The notes: generated by a model from the sequence alone, not told the origin. A stretch of DNA of 64,000 nucleotides from Gammaproteobacteria bacterium (GCA_028293725.1 JAQGOE010000031.1:36079-100078), one strand, 5' to 3'. Counted from the first letter of the stretch, positions 1 to 9,833 are shown. Translations and numbers: made by a program.

Positions 1-355
1 TGAAGCGGTCTTCGGCCGCACTCAGAATGCTTTTGCCGCATGCCGTGATTTCCATCTGGAGAAGCCGACGGTCGTCTCGATTCGGTAAGAAGCGGATCCA
101 GCCGGCTCTTTCCAAGCTGAGGGCGAGCGGATGCACTGATTGACGCGATCGTCGCAACTGCCTGGCGAGATCCGAAATCGAAAGTGTGAAACTCGAGCGG
201 TCTATAGCAGCCAACGCCCTCCAGCGCTCGGCATTCAGGCCGGACTTCTGACAGATCGCAGCCTGAGACGCGGTCAGACAAGCGGCGGAGTTGTGGATCT
301 CCTTGGCCAACCGGTGAATATGGCGCCGGCGCGCGTTCCGTTGCAGGGGTGTCAT
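1..355 (-). CDS. MarR-family transcriptional regulator, 3' part cut by window edge
   Basis: Translating the minus strand from the ATG at 355-353 gives an open frame of 118 codons that leaves the window without a stop. It contains a winged-helix segment with a recognition-helix-like stretch (DLARQLRRSRQSVHPL) and the typical MarR wing NRDDRRLLQ. A good ribosome site (GGAGGAAAGG) lies just before the ATG. The gene is the first to the left of three inverted repeats at 407-482, so autoregulation is likely. It may control genes outside the window or the catabolic operons to the right. It is not closely similar to the second MarR at 8466-8993. Confidence 0.8.
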   Translation of the reverse strand, partial: MTPLQRNARRRHIHRLAKEIHNSAACLTASQAAICQKSGLNAERWRALAAIDRSSFTLSISDLARQLRRSRQSVHPLALSLERAGWIRFLPNRDDRRLLQMEITACGKSILSAAEDRF

Positions 356-406
356 GAGTCCTTTCCTCCGAGGCATGCGAGCACGCAATACTACCCCTGC
401 CGGGCG

Positions 407-482
407 GTGTCAGGTCCCTGACAAAATTCGGGAGTTTGTCCAATTTCGGACAATCGGCGTGAAGTTGTCAGCGCCCTGACAA
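407..482. promoter_or_regulatory. Three equally spaced inverted repeats, probable operator array
   Basis: Three 18-bp near-palindromes start at 407, 436 and 465, exactly 29 bp apart. The cores are TGTCAGGTCCCTGACA (408-423), TTGTCCAATTTCGGACAA (436-453) and TTGTCAGCGCCCTGACAA (465-482). The shared form is TTGTC(A/C)-N6-(T/G)GACAA. They lie 50-130 bp upstream of the MarR start codon, where a leftward promoter must be, so they are probably operators for that MarR. A small GC hairpin follows (GCCCC-ggaa-GGGGC, 484-497). The rest of 356-602 shows no gene. Confidence 0.6.
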
Positions 483-602
483 AGCCCCGGAAGGGGCATG
501 TCGTACTCCCCTCCACCAGGCTCGCCACCCGGCTACGAGTGCTCGTACACTACGACTCTGTCGTCAGCGCGCAATCCCTACGTTTCTGGCCATCGAGCAT
601 GA

Positions 603-2285
603 TTAAGCCCGCGCGCGCTCCAACGCCACCTTCACGACCGCGACGCTGCTGATCTCGGCCAGCTCGCGCGCCAATGCTTGACCTTCTTCATCGGCCAGTG
701 CGGCCGCCTGGAGGCGGGCAAACACCACAGCGCCATCGGCTCGCGGCGCCAGCTCATCGAGTTTGTCCACGAGAGTCGAGAAATTCCGCCAACCGCGCTC
801 GTGCGTGTCGCCGTAGCCTTTCACGAGGCGCTGCGCCCGTGCCAGCTCGACGGCCAACGCGTAGTTAATTGTAGCCAGGCCCTGGATTCGCTTGAGCCAC
901 TGCTCGATACGCGCGTCTTCCTCGTGAAACCGCAATGTCCCACGCCGCCAACGCTTCAAGCCGCCCAGCAGGTGGAGCATGAGGAACCCGGTCACCGTAC
1001 CGGTGCGAATCTGCTTGCCACCCGTCCAGCGGGTGAGCAAACGATTCATGCCCGGTGATCGCAACAGCCATCGCCCCAACCCCGCGGGCAGAGTTCCCGC
1101 GATCTCGGTCACCCGCGGCTTCATGAATTCGGTGATCCCGAACAACTGCCCGGCGTCCGCGCGAATTTCGTCGCGCACGCGCGTGAAGCGCGTCGAGCGT
1201 GTCTTCAGATCAGCGACACGAATGGTGTCCTCGAAGGTCATCCAGAGCGCCAAACTACGCGCGGCGGCTTCGGTGAGCGACCACTCATCATTGCCGTCGC
1301 CCACGCGCACCCCACCGCCAAAGTCACCACCTGCGCGCACGCCCCGCATGCCGTCCAGGCCAGCAACCTGCTCCAGGCGATCGAGGTATAACTTCGCGTA
1401 CTCCGGGTCCTGATAGTCAATAGCGCGACGTACACCTTCCAACACAATCTTTTGCACGGGCGCGGCAAAACGCCGGACTCGGTCCAACAGCGGCTGAAGT
1501 TTGGGCGAGCGAGCCTGAGCGGGCACGGCATCCAGTGGCTCCGCGGCGGAGCCAACAGTCTCCCGGGTAAGTGTGCCGCTCAACGAGAGCGCAGCCGGTG
1601 GTCCGAGATCCTCGTTGAGGGCGCCCGCGCCGAGCACATCTTGCCCTTCGCCCCCACCCTCAGCCCGCCGCCACGCATCCTCAAACGCCGCGAGATTCGT
1701 ACTAACCGCAATCCCGCCCTTCTTGATGGCAGCCTCGAACGCGGCCTTACGGAATGGCAGCACCCCGCTGCCGCCCAACGCGCCCAACATCACCGAGCTG
1801 ATCACACTATGGTGACTCTCGGCCATCGCATCCATATCAAACAAAACGACGCGCTTCGCCTGACTCCGAACGAGCTCGATGAGCTCTTCCTCATTCGCCG
1901 CGCCGTCACCCATCGCGCTCTTTTCGCTAATCGCGTAAGAGCGATGCGAAGACGCAATCAGCGTGGTCCTATCCCGCGTGACCAGCCCTCGCTGTATCGC
2001 ACGAGCAGCCTCGGCAAGCTCCGACGCCAGCACGCAGTCAACATCGCCCGACACGGGCATGAGCGCCATGATCGGATCGCGCCCTGCGGCGGTTGCGGCG
2101 GCCTGCGGAAAGAACTCGAGATAGTAGATGGTTGCGCCGGTGCGCTGCGCCACACCGGGTACAGACGTCGTCTGCGCAAGATAGCCCTCGGACTCGGCTA
2201 TTCCAATCAGCCAATTGGCCAGTACGCCGCCACCCTGTCCGCCCAGGGCTGCGATTGTCAGCTTGATCGGCCGCTCAGAGGGCAT
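603..2285 (-). CDS. iorB: Indolepyruvate/aryl-2-oxoacid:ferredoxin oxidoreductase, beta subunit (long form)
   Basis: This is the beta subunit of a 2-oxoacid:ferredoxin oxidoreductase that converts an aryl 2-oxoacid plus CoA to acyl-CoA, CO2 and reduced ferredoxin. The first ~190 residues are the classic gamma/beta domain with the GGQGGG loop near residue 15 and an SVPGVAQRTGATIYY stretch. Residues ~190-560 are a long extra domain not found in ~200-residue archaeal IorB, similar to the C-terminal part of the large bacterial fused IORs. I chose the ATG at 2285, which overlaps the end of iorA by 11 bp; a longer upstream frame is only the shadow of iorA. The overlap implies translational coupling. 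Confidence 0.85.
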   Translation of the reverse strand: MPSERPIKLTIAALGGQGGGVLANWLIGIAESEGYLAQTTSVPGVAQRTGATIYYLEFFPQAAATAAGRDPIMALMPVSGDVDCVLASELAEAARAIQRGLVTRDRTTLIASSHRSYAISEKSAMGDGAANEEELIELVRSQAKRVVLFDMDAMAESHHSVISSVMLGALGGSGVLPFRKAAFEAAIKKGGIAVSTNLAAFEDAWRRAEGGGEGQDVLGAGALNEDLGPPAALSLSGTLTRETVGSAAEPLDAVPAQARSPKLQPLLDRVRRFAAPVQKIVLEGVRRAIDYQDPEYAKLYLDRLEQVAGLDGMRGVRAGGDFGGGVRVGDGNDEWSLTEAAARSLALWMTFEDTIRVADLKTRSTRFTRVRDEIRADAGQLFGITEFMKPRVTEIAGTLPAGLGRWLLRSPGMNRLLTRWTGGKQIRTGTVTGFLMLHLLGGLKRWRRGTLRFHEEDARIEQWLKRIQGLATINYALAVELARAQRLVKGYGDTHERGWRNFSTLVDKLDELAPRADGAVVFARLQAAALADEEGQALARELAEISSVAVVKVALERARA

Positions 2286-4440
2286 ATTGCAATCGCTTGC
2301 GCTCGCTGCGTCGCTGCAGGAAACCGATAACTGCGCCCCGCACCTTCGCAAGGAGGCGGTCCCAACCCGACGGGTTGTAGACGAGTTCCGCCCGGTAGAA
2401 GGACGGACACAGCACCGCCGCGTGCGCCACTTCGCCGCACACCCCGCAGCCCACACAACTGTTGTCGACATGCGCGACCGGATCGGTGCGCAACGGATCG
2501 GGGTTCTTCTTTACCGTCAGCGAAGGACAGCCCGACAAGCGAATGCACGAGTGATCGCCGGTGCAGGTGTCAGGATCGATGCCGAAGCGCTCCCGCACGA
2601 CGCGTTGCCCGTCCTTGATCGCTTTCTTCATGAGCGGCTTCACACGCCGCTGGCGGTTAAGCTGGCACTCGCCTTCGGCGATAATGACCTTCGGCCCTCG
2701 GAACCCGGTGCTCAGCGCCTCGCGCAGCACCTTCAAAGTCCCCTGCATGTCGTATGTCTGGGTACGCTTAACCCACTTCACGCCAACGCCCTTTACGGCA
2801 GTCTCGATCGTGTGGTTTCCCTCGCGGTGCGCGTTAGGCGCGCGCGACGAGAGAATGTCCTGCCCGCCCGTGGCGGCGGAATATCCGTTGTCGACAATGA
2901 CAGTCAGGTCGTCGTGTTTGTTGAATACGGCGTTGCCGATTCCGCTGGTCAGGCCGTTGTGCCAGAAACCACCGTCTCCCATGACGGAAACCGCTCGCTT
3001 ACCGCCGTCGGTGCCGAATGCGGAAGCGGCGGCCGACCCCAGACCATACCCCATGATGCTGTTGCCCATGTTGAAGGGCGGCAGTGTCGCAAAAGAATGG
3101 CAACCGATATCGGCACTGATGTGTAGCGGGCCAGTCTCCCGCTGCAGCAATTTCATCGCCGCAAAGAAGGGACGCTCCGGACATCCGGTGCACAGCCCCG
3201 AGGGCCGCGGCGGAACCAACGCGGCAAGGCGGGCGGCCGGGATGAGCGGGGTCTCAACTACCGCGGGAGCGGGCACCGAGCCGTCGCCCGCGCCACTCAC
3301 TCCGCGCAACTGCGGCGCCCACTTCCCAATAAACTCTCCCAACCCCTTCCGCAACACGTCGACGTTGTACTCGCCCATCGCGGGAAGAACGTCCTTGCCA
3401 AGCAACCGCGCCTGCACATCATGCTTGCGCAGAATCTGCGCGGCCGCCTGCTCGATGAACTCGGGCTGCCCCTCCTCGACGACCAACACCGCTTTCTTGC
3501 CGGCGCAGAACTTCACCCATTCGTCCGGCACCAGGGGATAGGTCACATTGAGGCAGTACAGCGGGACTTTGGTGTTACCAAACGTGTCGGCGCAGCCCAG
3601 GAGCTCGAGCGCGCGCAGCGTGCTGTTGTAGAGCCCACCCTGCAGAACGATGCCGATGTCATCGGTCTCACCCGGGATGAAGTCATTCAACCCCTGCTCG
3701 GCGACAAACCGCACAGCCGCCGGAAAGCGCTTCTCGATCTTCTCTTTCTCCTGCGCATACGTGGAAGGCGGCAGGATGATCTTGCTGTAATCCCGTGACG
3801 GCGCAGCCAGCGCGTCGGCCGCCGAAAAGGCCGGCCGCTTGTTGGCCTTGGTCGTGAACCGACCATACACGTGACAGGCGCGGATACGGAGCATCAGCAT
3901 CACCGGTGTGTTACTGGCCTCCGAAAGCTCGAAACCCTTCTCGACCGCTCGTACGATATCGGGAAGATGCGGTCGCGGATCCAGGAGCCACATCTGCGAC
4001 TTCATCGCGAAGGCGTGCGTGCGCTCCTGCATGATGCTCGCGCCTTCGCCGTAGTCCTCACCGACTACGATGAGAGCACCACCGAGGACGCCAGCGGATG
4101 CGAGGTTAGCGAGTGCATCGGAGGCCACGTTCGTGCCTACCGTGGACTTCCAGGTGACGGCACCGCGGATCGGGTAGTTAATGGAAGCCGCGAGCATCGC
4201 CGCCGCGGTCGCCTCCGAAGCACTCGCCTCGAAGTGCACGCCGAGCTCATTGAGGATCTCCTCGGCGTCAGCCAACACATCCATCAGGTGCGAGATTGGC
4301 GCCCCCTGATAGCCACCAACGTAACCTACTCCCGACTGCAGGAGTGCCTTGGTGACGGCGAGGATGCCCTCGCCGCGAAACTCCACGCCTTCGCCGAGGC
4401 GCAGCGACTTAACTTCTTTCGCAAACGAGCGCTCGGCCAC
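2275..4440 (-). CDS. iorA: Indolepyruvate/aryl-2-oxoacid:ferredoxin oxidoreductase, alpha subunit
   Basis: This 721-residue thiamine-diphosphate subunit has an N-terminal pyrimidine-binding domain and a central transketolase-like domain. The C-terminal TPP domain carries ADIGCHSFA, a GDGGFWHNGL core and VDNGYSAATGGQ at about residues 440-530. A ferredoxin-like tail follows with seven cysteines (about 626, 632, 638, 662, 665, 668 and 678). The start is GTG at 4440 behind AGGAGAGG. The cyclase gene ends 19 bp upstream and iorB overlaps downstream, giving one leftward operon. Family members act on indolepyruvate or other aryl 2-oxoacids. The neighbours suggest 2-aminophenylglyoxylate (isatinate) as the substrate here, which is inference. 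Confidence 0.88.
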   Translation of the reverse strand: MAERSFAKEVKSLRLGEGVEFRGEGILAVTKALLQSGVGYVGGYQGAPISHLMDVLADAEEILNELGVHFEASASEATAAAMLAASINYPIRGAVTWKSTVGTNVASDALANLASAGVLGGALIVVGEDYGEGASIMQERTHAFAMKSQMWLLDPRPHLPDIVRAVEKGFELSEASNTPVMLMLRIRACHVYGRFTTKANKRPAFSAADALAAPSRDYSKIILPPSTYAQEKEKIEKRFPAAVRFVAEQGLNDFIPGETDDIGIVLQGGLYNSTLRALELLGCADTFGNTKVPLYCLNVTYPLVPDEWVKFCAGKKAVLVVEEGQPEFIEQAAAQILRKHDVQARLLGKDVLPAMGEYNVDVLRKGLGEFIGKWAPQLRGVSGAGDGSVPAPAVVETPLIPAARLAALVPPRPSGLCTGCPERPFFAAMKLLQRETGPLHISADIGCHSFATLPPFNMGNSIMGYGLGSAAASAFGTDGGKRAVSVMGDGGFWHNGLTSGIGNAVFNKHDDLTVIVDNGYSAATGGQDILSSRAPNAHREGNHTIETAVKGVGVKWVKRTQTYDMQGTLKVLREALSTGFRGPKVIIAEGECQLNRQRRVKPLMKKAIKDGQRVVRERFGIDPDTCTGDHSCIRLSGCPSLTVKKNPDPLRTDPVAHVDNSCVGCGVCGEVAHAAVLCPSFYRAELVYNPSGWDRLLAKVRGAVIGFLQRRSERKRLQYAL

Positions 4441-4459
4441 GATCCTCTCCTACGGCACC

Positions 4460-5263
4460 CTAGGCGGGCACCAACGCAAGTACGCGCAGCGGGCTGCCCG
4501 ATCCATTGACGATCTTCAGCGGCGGCGCGATCACCACGGCACCGGTCGGGGGCAGTTGGTCGAGGTTGGTCAGGCTCGCCAATCCGAACTTGTTCGATCC
4601 GTGCATGATGGTATGACAGGGAAACATGGGATCGAAGCTGTGCGCCTGCCCGGCGTCCGTTCCGACCGTTTCCACACCGACACCGAGGATATCCCGCTCG
4701 CGCGCCAGGAAAGGCACGCACTTGGGATCGAAACCCGGGGTGTGGGATCCGTCCGGTCCGGCGTTGAGGAATTTCTTGCTGGTGCCATGCTTCGACCAAT
4801 CCGTCCGGATGAGCACCCAGGCATGCGAGGGAATGCGACCGTGCTTCGCCTCCCACTCCTCGACGACCGCCTGGGTAATCAGAAAATCAGGGTTTGCCGC
4901 AGCCTGTTTCGCTACATCAATGACACAGGCCGGTCCGATGAAGCGGTCGACCGGAATGTTGTGGGTCGCGTTGTTCGGGTAGTCCTTACCGGTCACCCAG
5001 TGCACCGGCGCATCGAAGTGAGTCCCGGTGTGCTCGCCGCACGCGATGTTGTTCCAATACCAGGCCGGTCCGCGCTCGTCATAGCGCGAGATCTCCTCCA
5101 GGGAAAACGGCTTGGAGGGGGCGAAAGGCGGCGGTAGCTGGATGGTCTGCGTCGAGGCTTCCAGGGGAACCGTCAAATCGACGACGCGAATACCACCGCC
5201 GACGATGCCGCTGACCAGCATGGAAAGTGCTTCGGAGACTCCGGGGGCAGTTTGTGTGGCCAT
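4460..5263 (-). CDS. Cyclase-family metal-dependent hydrolase, isatin hydrolase/kynurenine formamidase-like
   Basis: A 267-residue member of the cyclase/KynB superfamily of manganese- or zinc-dependent amide hydrolases. The signature H-x-GTHFDAPxHW sits at residues 78-89, with H78, H82 and D84 as expected metal ligands. A Trp-rich segment (PAWYWN, 67-71) precedes it. At 267 residues it is longer than typical KynB (~210) and close to isatin hydrolase and related cyclases. The ATG at 5263 has a GAGGACGG ribosome site. It is the first gene of the operon with iorAB and diverges from an aminobenzoyl-CoA oxygenase gene, which favours hydrolysis of isatin (opening the lactam) over N-formylkynurenine. 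No signal peptide is visible, so it should be cytoplasmic. Confidence 0.75.
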   Translation of the reverse strand: MATQTAPGVSEALSMLVSGIVGGGIRVVDLTVPLEASTQTIQLPPPFAPSKPFSLEEISRYDERGPAWYWNNIACGEHTGTHFDAPVHWVTGKDYPNNATHNIPVDRFIGPACVIDVAKQAAANPDFLITQAVVEEWEAKHGRIPSHAWVLIRTDWSKHGTSKKFLNAGPDGSHTPGFDPKCVPFLARERDILGVGVETVGTDAGQAHSFDPMFPCHTIMHGSNKFGLASLTNLDQLPPTGAVVIAPPLKIVNGSGSPLRVLALVPA

Positions 5264-5303
5264 CTATCCGTCCTCTTGGGGCCTTACTCGTGGGCGAAGA
5301 TAA

Positions 5304-5332
5304 TTGACACTTCAAGTAATCGGCAATATAAC
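5304..5332 (+). promoter_or_regulatory. Sigma70-type promoter of the aminobenzoyl-CoA operon with palindrome in the spacer
   Basis: TTGACA at 5304-5309 and TATAAC at 5327-5332 are separated by exactly 17 bp. This is a near-consensus vegetative promoter 46 bp before the ATG of the rightward operon. The palindrome ACTTCAAGT (5309-5317) starts at the last base of the -35 box and runs into the spacer, a position suited to repressor binding. The 114-bp gap 5264-5377 must also carry the promoter of the leftward cyclase-iorAB operon. I see no equally clear boxes in that direction. Confidence 0.65.
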
Positions 5333-5377
5333 ATACGCACCTGGCTCGCGATACGATTTATAGGGGGTGCTGCCGCA

Positions 5378-7684
5378 ATGAAGCGAATCGTTTGTCTGGG
5401 CGGCGGTCCTGCGGGCCTCTACTCGGCCATCCTGCTGCGCAAGGCCCTGCCGGCCGCGCGGATCGAGGTTTACGAGCGCAATCGGCCGGACGACACGTTC
5501 GGCTGGGGAGTGGTGTTCTCCGACCAGACGATGGGGAATTTCCGCACTGCCGATCCTGAGACACACCGCGCGATACTGGCGAACTTCCATCACTGGGACG
5601 ATATTGCCATCCATTTCGGCGGCCGCAAGCTCGTCAGCGGCGGCCACGGGTTCTGCGGCATCGGCCGCAAGAAACTGCTGCAGATCCTCCAGGAACGGGC
5701 TCACGAGGTGGGCGTGCACGAGAGCTTCCGGCACGAAGTCGAGGACGAGCAGGCCTTTGCCGACGCCGACCTGATCATCGCCGCCGACGGGGTGAACAGT
5801 CGCATCCGTAACCGGCACGCGGACATATTCCAGCCCGACATCGATAAGCGTAAGTGCCGCTTTATCTGGCTGGGCACGACGCAGTCCTTCTCGGCCTTTA
5901 CCTTCGCGTTCGAGCGGACCGAGCATGGCTGGTTCCAGATTCACGCCTACCAGTTCAGCAAGGATCTCTCGACCGTCATCGTCGAGACCCGCGAGGAAAC
6001 CTGGCTGGCGCACGGCCTCGATCAGTTCGATACCGCGCAATCGGTCGCTTTCTGCGAGCAACTCTTTGGCCGCTACCTCGACGGGCATAGGCTGCAGAGT
6101 AACGCGGCGCACCTACGTGGCTCAGCGTGGCTGAACTTCCCGCGCGTGATCTGTAAGCGCTGGCACCACGACAAGCTCGTTCTGATCGGCGACGCCGCCC
6201 ATACGGCGCACTTTTCCATTGGCTCGGGCACCAAGCTGGCGATGGAGGACGCGATCTCCCTGACTCACCAGGTCACCAGCGGCGCCGGGCTGGACAGCGC
6301 GCTCGCCGCCTATCACAAGGAGCGCCACATCGAGGTGCTCAAGTTGCAGAGCGCGGCTCGCAACCGCATGGAGTGGTTCGAGAACGTCGCGCGCTACGCG
6401 CACCTGCCGCCGGAACAGTTTGCCTACAGCCTGCTCACCGGCAGCCAACGCATTGGCCACGAGAATCTGAAGTTGCGCGACCCGCACTTCGTCGCCGACT
6501 ACGAACGTTGGCTGGCGACTCACAGCGGCACTGAAAAGGCGCGGCCGCCGATGTTTTTACCTTTCAAACTGCGCGACATGGAGCTGACCAATCGCGTCGT
6601 GGTGTCCCCGATGGCGCAGTACTGCGCTAAAGACGGCATGCCCGATGATTGGCATCTCGTTCACTACGGCCACCGCGCCATGGGCGGCGCAGGCCTGGTG
6701 TACACCGAAATGACCTGCGTTTCCCCCGAGGGGCGCATCACTCTGGGGTGTACGGGGTTATGGAGTGAGGCACAGCGCGACGCGTGGCGGCCGATCGTGA
6801 AATTCGTGCACGAGCGCACCCCGGCCAAATTCTGCCTGCAACTCGGTCATTCGGGGCGCAAGGGCTCAACCCAACTGGGCTGGGAGGAAATGGACTACCC
6901 ACTGCCGGCCGGCAACTGGCCCATCGCGGCCGCATCGCCAATTCCCTACTTCGACGGGGTCAGCCAGACACCACACGCCCTCACCCACGAGGACATGGCG
7001 AAGGTACGCACCGATTTCGTGCGCGCCACGCGCTTCGGACAGGAAGCCGGCTTCGACATGCTCGAGCTGCACATGGCGCATGGTTATCTTCTGGCGTCCT
7101 TCCTGTCTCCACTCACCAACCAACGCACGGACGAGTATGGTGGCGACATGCATGGCCGTCTGCGCTTTCCACTCGAGGTGTTGCAGGCGGTTCGCGCCGT
7201 GTGGCCTGCGGAAAAGCCTTTGTCAGTGCGCATCTCGGCGACCGACTGGGCCGACGGCGGACTCACTGACGAGGACCTGCTGGTGATGGCGCGCGAGCTC
7301 AAGGCTGCGGGAGTCGATCTCATCGACGTCTCCACCGGGCAGACCGTTCCCTGGCAGAAGCCGGTTTACGGCCGCATGTGGCAGGCACCGTTCGCGGATA
7401 AAGTACGCAACGAAATCGGCATCGCGACACTGGCTGTGGGCAACATCTACGATGCGGATCACGTCAACTCCATCATCGCCGCCGGGCGTGCGGACCTGTG
7501 CGCGATTGCGCGCCCACACCTGGCGAACCCCGCCTGGACCCTGGAGGCCGCGGCCCGTCAGGGTTATACCGAACAGTGGTGGCCGAATCAGTACCTGTCG
7601 GGCAAGAGCCAACTCGAGCGCAATCTGCAACGAGCCGCCCAACTCGCGGCCACCCCCGCCACCACGGATGAGACCCCGTCATGA
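5378..7684 (+). CDS. Bifunctional aryl-CoA monooxygenase/reductase, 2-aminobenzoyl-CoA or salicylyl-CoA type
   Basis: This 768-residue protein fuses two flavoenzymes. Residues 1-~390 are an FAD-dependent aromatic hydroxylase with the dinucleotide motif [10 protein letters not shown] near residue 8 and the FAD motif GDAAHTAHF in the middle. Residues ~395-760 are an Old Yellow Enzyme reductase with [15 protein letters not shown] and the TDEYGG motif. The architecture matches 2-aminobenzoyl-CoA monooxygenase/reductase of Azoarcus, which oxygenates and then reduces the ring of 2-aminobenzoyl-CoA. Annotation pipelines call such proteins salicylyl-CoA 5-hydroxylase/oxidoreductase. The ATG at 5378 is preceded by GGGGG. 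The next gene overlaps its stop by 4 bp (ATGA). The substrate is inferred. Confidence 0.85.
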   Translation: MKRIVCLGGGPAGLYSAILLRKALPAARIEVYERNRPDDTFGWGVVFSDQTMGNFRTADPETHRAILANFHHWDDIAIHFGGRKLVSGGHGFCGIGRKKLLQILQERAHEVGVHESFRHEVEDEQAFADADLIIAADGVNSRIRNRHADIFQPDIDKRKCRFIWLGTTQSFSAFTFAFERTEHGWFQIHAYQFSKDLSTVIVETREETWLAHGLDQFDTAQSVAFCEQLFGRYLDGHRLQSNAAHLRGSAWLNFPRVICKRWHHDKLVLIGDAAHTAHFSIGSGTKLAMEDAISLTHQVTSGAGLDSALAAYHKERHIEVLKLQSAARNRMEWFENVARYAHLPPEQFAYSLLTGSQRIGHENLKLRDPHFVADYERWLATHSGTEKARPPMFLPFKLRDMELTNRVVVSPMAQYCAKDGMPDDWHLVHYGHRAMGGAGLVYTEMTCVSPEGRITLGCTGLWSEAQRDAWRPIVKFVHERTPAKFCLQLGHSGRKGSTQLGWEEMDYPLPAGNWPIAAASPIPYFDGVSQTPHALTHEDMAKVRTDFVRATRFGQEAGFDMLELHMAHGYLLASFLSPLTNQRTDEYGGDMHGRLRFPLEVLQAVRAVWPAEKPLSVRISATDWADGGLTDEDLLVMARELKAAGVDLIDVSTGQTVPWQKPVYGRMWQAPFADKVRNEIGIATLAVGNIYDADHVNSIIAAGRADLCAIARPHLANPAWTLEAAARQGYTEQWWPNQYLSGKSQLERNLQRAAQLAATPATTDETPS

Positions 7685-8466
7685 ATCGTCAAGACGCGAT
7701 TTTTGCAGGTCGGCACGCAGTCGTAACGGGTGCGAGCCGTGGCATCGGCAGCACTATCGCGGCGACGCTGGCTGCGCGGGGTGCCCAGGTCTCCCTGCTC
7801 GGAAGAGACCCTGAGAATCTACATGCCGTCTCCAAGGCATTGGGCGGAGCGAGCGTCGGGGCGCCGATCGTCACGGATGTAACCGACGCCGCCTCAGTGC
7901 AGGCGGCCTTCGCAAAAGCACGCGAGCATTTCGGGCCCGTCCATATTCTCATTAACAACGCTGGCCAGGCGGCGAGCGCTAAGTTCACGGATACCGACGA
8001 GGCGCTTTGGAACCGGATCATGGCCGTGAACCTTAACGGCACCTATCTGTGTACCCGTCAGGCTGTTCCGGACATGCTCCAGGTTGGTTTCGGCCGCATC
8101 GTCAACGTGGCCAGTATTGCCGGCCTGCGAGGCGGCGCATACATCTCGGCGTACGTGGCATCAAAACACGCGGTGATCGGTCTCACGCGCTCGCTTGCGT
8201 TGGAGTTCGCTACCAAGAACATCACCGTCAATGCGGTTTGCCCGGGTTATACGGACACGGACATCGTAAGGGACGCCATCGCCACCATCATGCGCAAAAC
8301 CGGGCGCAGCGAGGCCGACGCGCTGGCCTCCCTGGTTGCGACTAATCCTCAGCGCCGGCTGATTACGCCCGAGGAAGTCGCGCATAGCGTGTTATGGCTG
8401 TGTGGACCGGGCGCGGAAAGCATAACGGGTCAAAGTATCGTAGTTGCAGGTGGAGAGGTGACGTAA
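7681..8466 (+). CDS. Short-chain dehydrogenase/reductase (SDR), probable hydroxyacyl-CoA-type dehydrogenase
   Basis: A 261-residue classical SDR. It has the cofactor loop TGASRGIG at residues 16-23, NNAG near residue 91 and the catalytic YVASK near residue 160, preceded by the conserved serine in NVASIAG. It most resembles 3-hydroxyacyl-CoA/3-oxoacyl reductases. Its start overlaps the oxygenase gene by ATGA, and the next gene starts in its TAATG stop, so it is translationally coupled within the operon. A plausible role is oxidation or reduction of an alicyclic CoA-thioester after dearomatisation. Specificity cannot be read from sequence alone. Confidence 0.85.
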   Translation: MNRQDAIFAGRHAVVTGASRGIGSTIAATLAARGAQVSLLGRDPENLHAVSKALGGASVGAPIVTDVTDAASVQAAFAKAREHFGPVHILINNAGQAASAKFTDTDEALWNRIMAVNLNGTYLCTRQAVPDMLQVGFGRIVNVASIAGLRGGAYISAYVASKHAVIGLTRSLALEFATKNITVNAVCPGYTDTDIVRDAIATIMRKTGRSEADALASLVATNPQRRLITPEEVAHSVLWLCGPGAESITGQSIVVAGGEVT

Positions 8467-8993
8467 TGGGAAAGGAAGCATCCAAGGAAAGGGCTCCACT
8501 CAAAGTGCTCACGAATCCACCGGTGGATGCGGAAACGCGCGTTCACGACGATCACCATGTTTCGCTGCGCCTGTGGCTGCGCATTCTTTCTTGCACCAAC
8601 CAGGTCGAGAATCGCATCCGCCAGAACCTGCAGTCCCGTTTCGATACGACCCTGCCGCGCTTCGACCTCATGGCGCAACTCGAGCGCGCGCCCGAAGGGC
8701 TGAAGATGAGCGAGTTGTCGCAGCGGATGATGGTAACCGGGGGCAACGTCACCGGCATCACCGACGGCCTGGAGAAAGAAGGCCTGGTCGTGCGCGAAGT
8801 CGACGCCGCGGACCGGCGTGTGTTCCGAGTCAGACTCACGCCCGAAGGGCAACGGCAATTCCAGCGTATGGCTGCCGAACACGAGCAATGGGTCGTCGAC
8901 CTGTTCGGCGGCCTGACTCAGAAACAGAAGAAACAACTCGTCGACCTGCTGGGCGAGCTGAAAGCGCATATCTCCGGCGTGCAGAGCGGTTGA
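8466..8993 (+). CDS. MarR-family transcriptional regulator inside the catabolic operon
   Basis: A 175-residue MarR protein with the winged helix at about residues 60-135 ([19 protein letters not shown], then [17 protein letters not shown]). The ATG at 8466 overlaps the SDR stop (TAATG), so I rejected a longer upstream start. Members embedded in aryl-CoA operons usually repress their own operon and release DNA on binding the CoA-thioester. The promoter palindrome at 5309-5317 is the obvious candidate site. The N-terminal ~30 residues are charged and probably disordered. Confidence 0.88.
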   Translation: MGKEASKERAPLKVLTNPPVDAETRVHDDHHVSLRLWLRILSCTNQVENRIRQNLQSRFDTTLPRFDLMAQLERAPEGLKMSELSQRMMVTGGNVTGITDGLEKEGLVVREVDAADRRVFRVRLTPEGQRQFQRMAAEHEQWVVDLFGGLTQKQKKQLVDLLGELKAHISGVQSG

Positions 8994-8998
8994 GCGGC

Positions 8999-9826
8999 AT
9001 GACTTCGACACCGACTTTCGAGCTGGCGCGGTTCCAACCCCAACACTTCCAATGGCAGCGGGAGGGACGGGTCGGCATCATCACGCTGAACCGCCCGGAG
9101 CGTAAGAATCCTTTAACCTTCGAGTCGTACGCGGAGCTACGGGATTTCTTCCGCGCCCTGGTCGGAGTGCGGGAAGTTCGCGCGCTCGTTATCACAGGAG
9201 CCGGTGGAAATTTCTGCTCCGGCGGGGACGTGCACGAGATCATCGGCCCGCTGACCCGCATGGATGCCGCCGGCTTGCGGAACTTCACGCAAATGACCGG
9301 CGACCTGGTGAAGGCCATGCGCGCCTGTCCGCAACCTATCATCGCGGCGGTGGATGGTGTTTGTGCTGGTGCCGGTGCGATCCTCGCCATGGCTTCGGAC
9401 TTTCGCCTGGGTACGCCGCGCGCCAAGACCGCGTTTCTGTTCACGCGGGTCGGATTGGCTGGGTGCGATATGGGCGCCTGCGCGATCCTGCCGAGAATCA
9501 TTGGGCAGGGACGCGCATCGGAGCTGCTCTTCACCGGGCGCTCCCTGTTGGCCGAAGAAGGGTTGTCCTGGGGATTTTTCAACCGGCTGATCGCTCCGGA
9601 GACGGTGCTGGCCGAGTCCGTCGCCCTCGCCACCCAGATCGCGCAGGGCCCGACGTTCGCGCATGCCATGACGAAAAAGATGCTACACGCGGAATGGGCC
9701 ATGACGGTTGATGCAGCCATCGACGCCGAAGCGGAAGCGCAGGCGGTCTGCATGGAGACCCAGGATTTCCACCGCGCCTACCACGCGTTCGTGGCTAAGC
9801 AGAAGCCGAAATTCGAGGGGGACTGA
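8999..9826 (+). CDS. Crotonase-family (enoyl-CoA hydratase/isomerase-like) protein without the hydratase glutamates
   Basis: A 275-residue crotonase-fold protein with the oxyanion-hole segments FCSGGDV (72-78) and GVCAGAG (120-126). By my alignment to rat hydratase, the two catalytic glutamates (E144, E164) are Ile128 and Arg150. The region [15 protein letters not shown] resembles isomerase-like crotonases of the PaaG type, with D157 near their catalytic Asp. It is therefore probably not a plain hydratase. In this operon it could open the ring of a beta-oxo-acyl-CoA or isomerise a double bond. The ATG at 8999 lies 5 bp after the MarR stop. Confidence 0.82.
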   Translation: MTSTPTFELARFQPQHFQWQREGRVGIITLNRPERKNPLTFESYAELRDFFRALVGVREVRALVITGAGGNFCSGGDVHEIIGPLTRMDAAGLRNFTQMTGDLVKAMRACPQPIIAAVDGVCAGAGAILAMASDFRLGTPRAKTAFLFTRVGLAGCDMGACAILPRIIGQGRASELLFTGRSLLAEEGLSWGFFNRLIAPETVLAESVALATQIAQGPTFAHAMTKKMLHAEWAMTVDAAIDAEAEAQAVCMETQDFHRAYHAFVAKQKPKFEGD

Positions 9827-9833
9827 AGCAACC

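Noticed and set aside
140..421. A 93-codon plus-strand frame at the left edge
   Set aside because: It is the antisense of the partial MarR gene, whose wing motif and ribosome site make the minus strand the coding one.
2286..2471. N-terminal extension of iorB
   Set aside because: The codons overlap iorA in another frame. The conserved beta-subunit start follows the ATG at 2285.
5252..5377. N-terminal extension of the aryl-CoA oxygenase gene
   Set aside because: The extra 42 codons cover the promoter TTGACA/TATAAC. The FAD motif begins right after the ATG at 5378.
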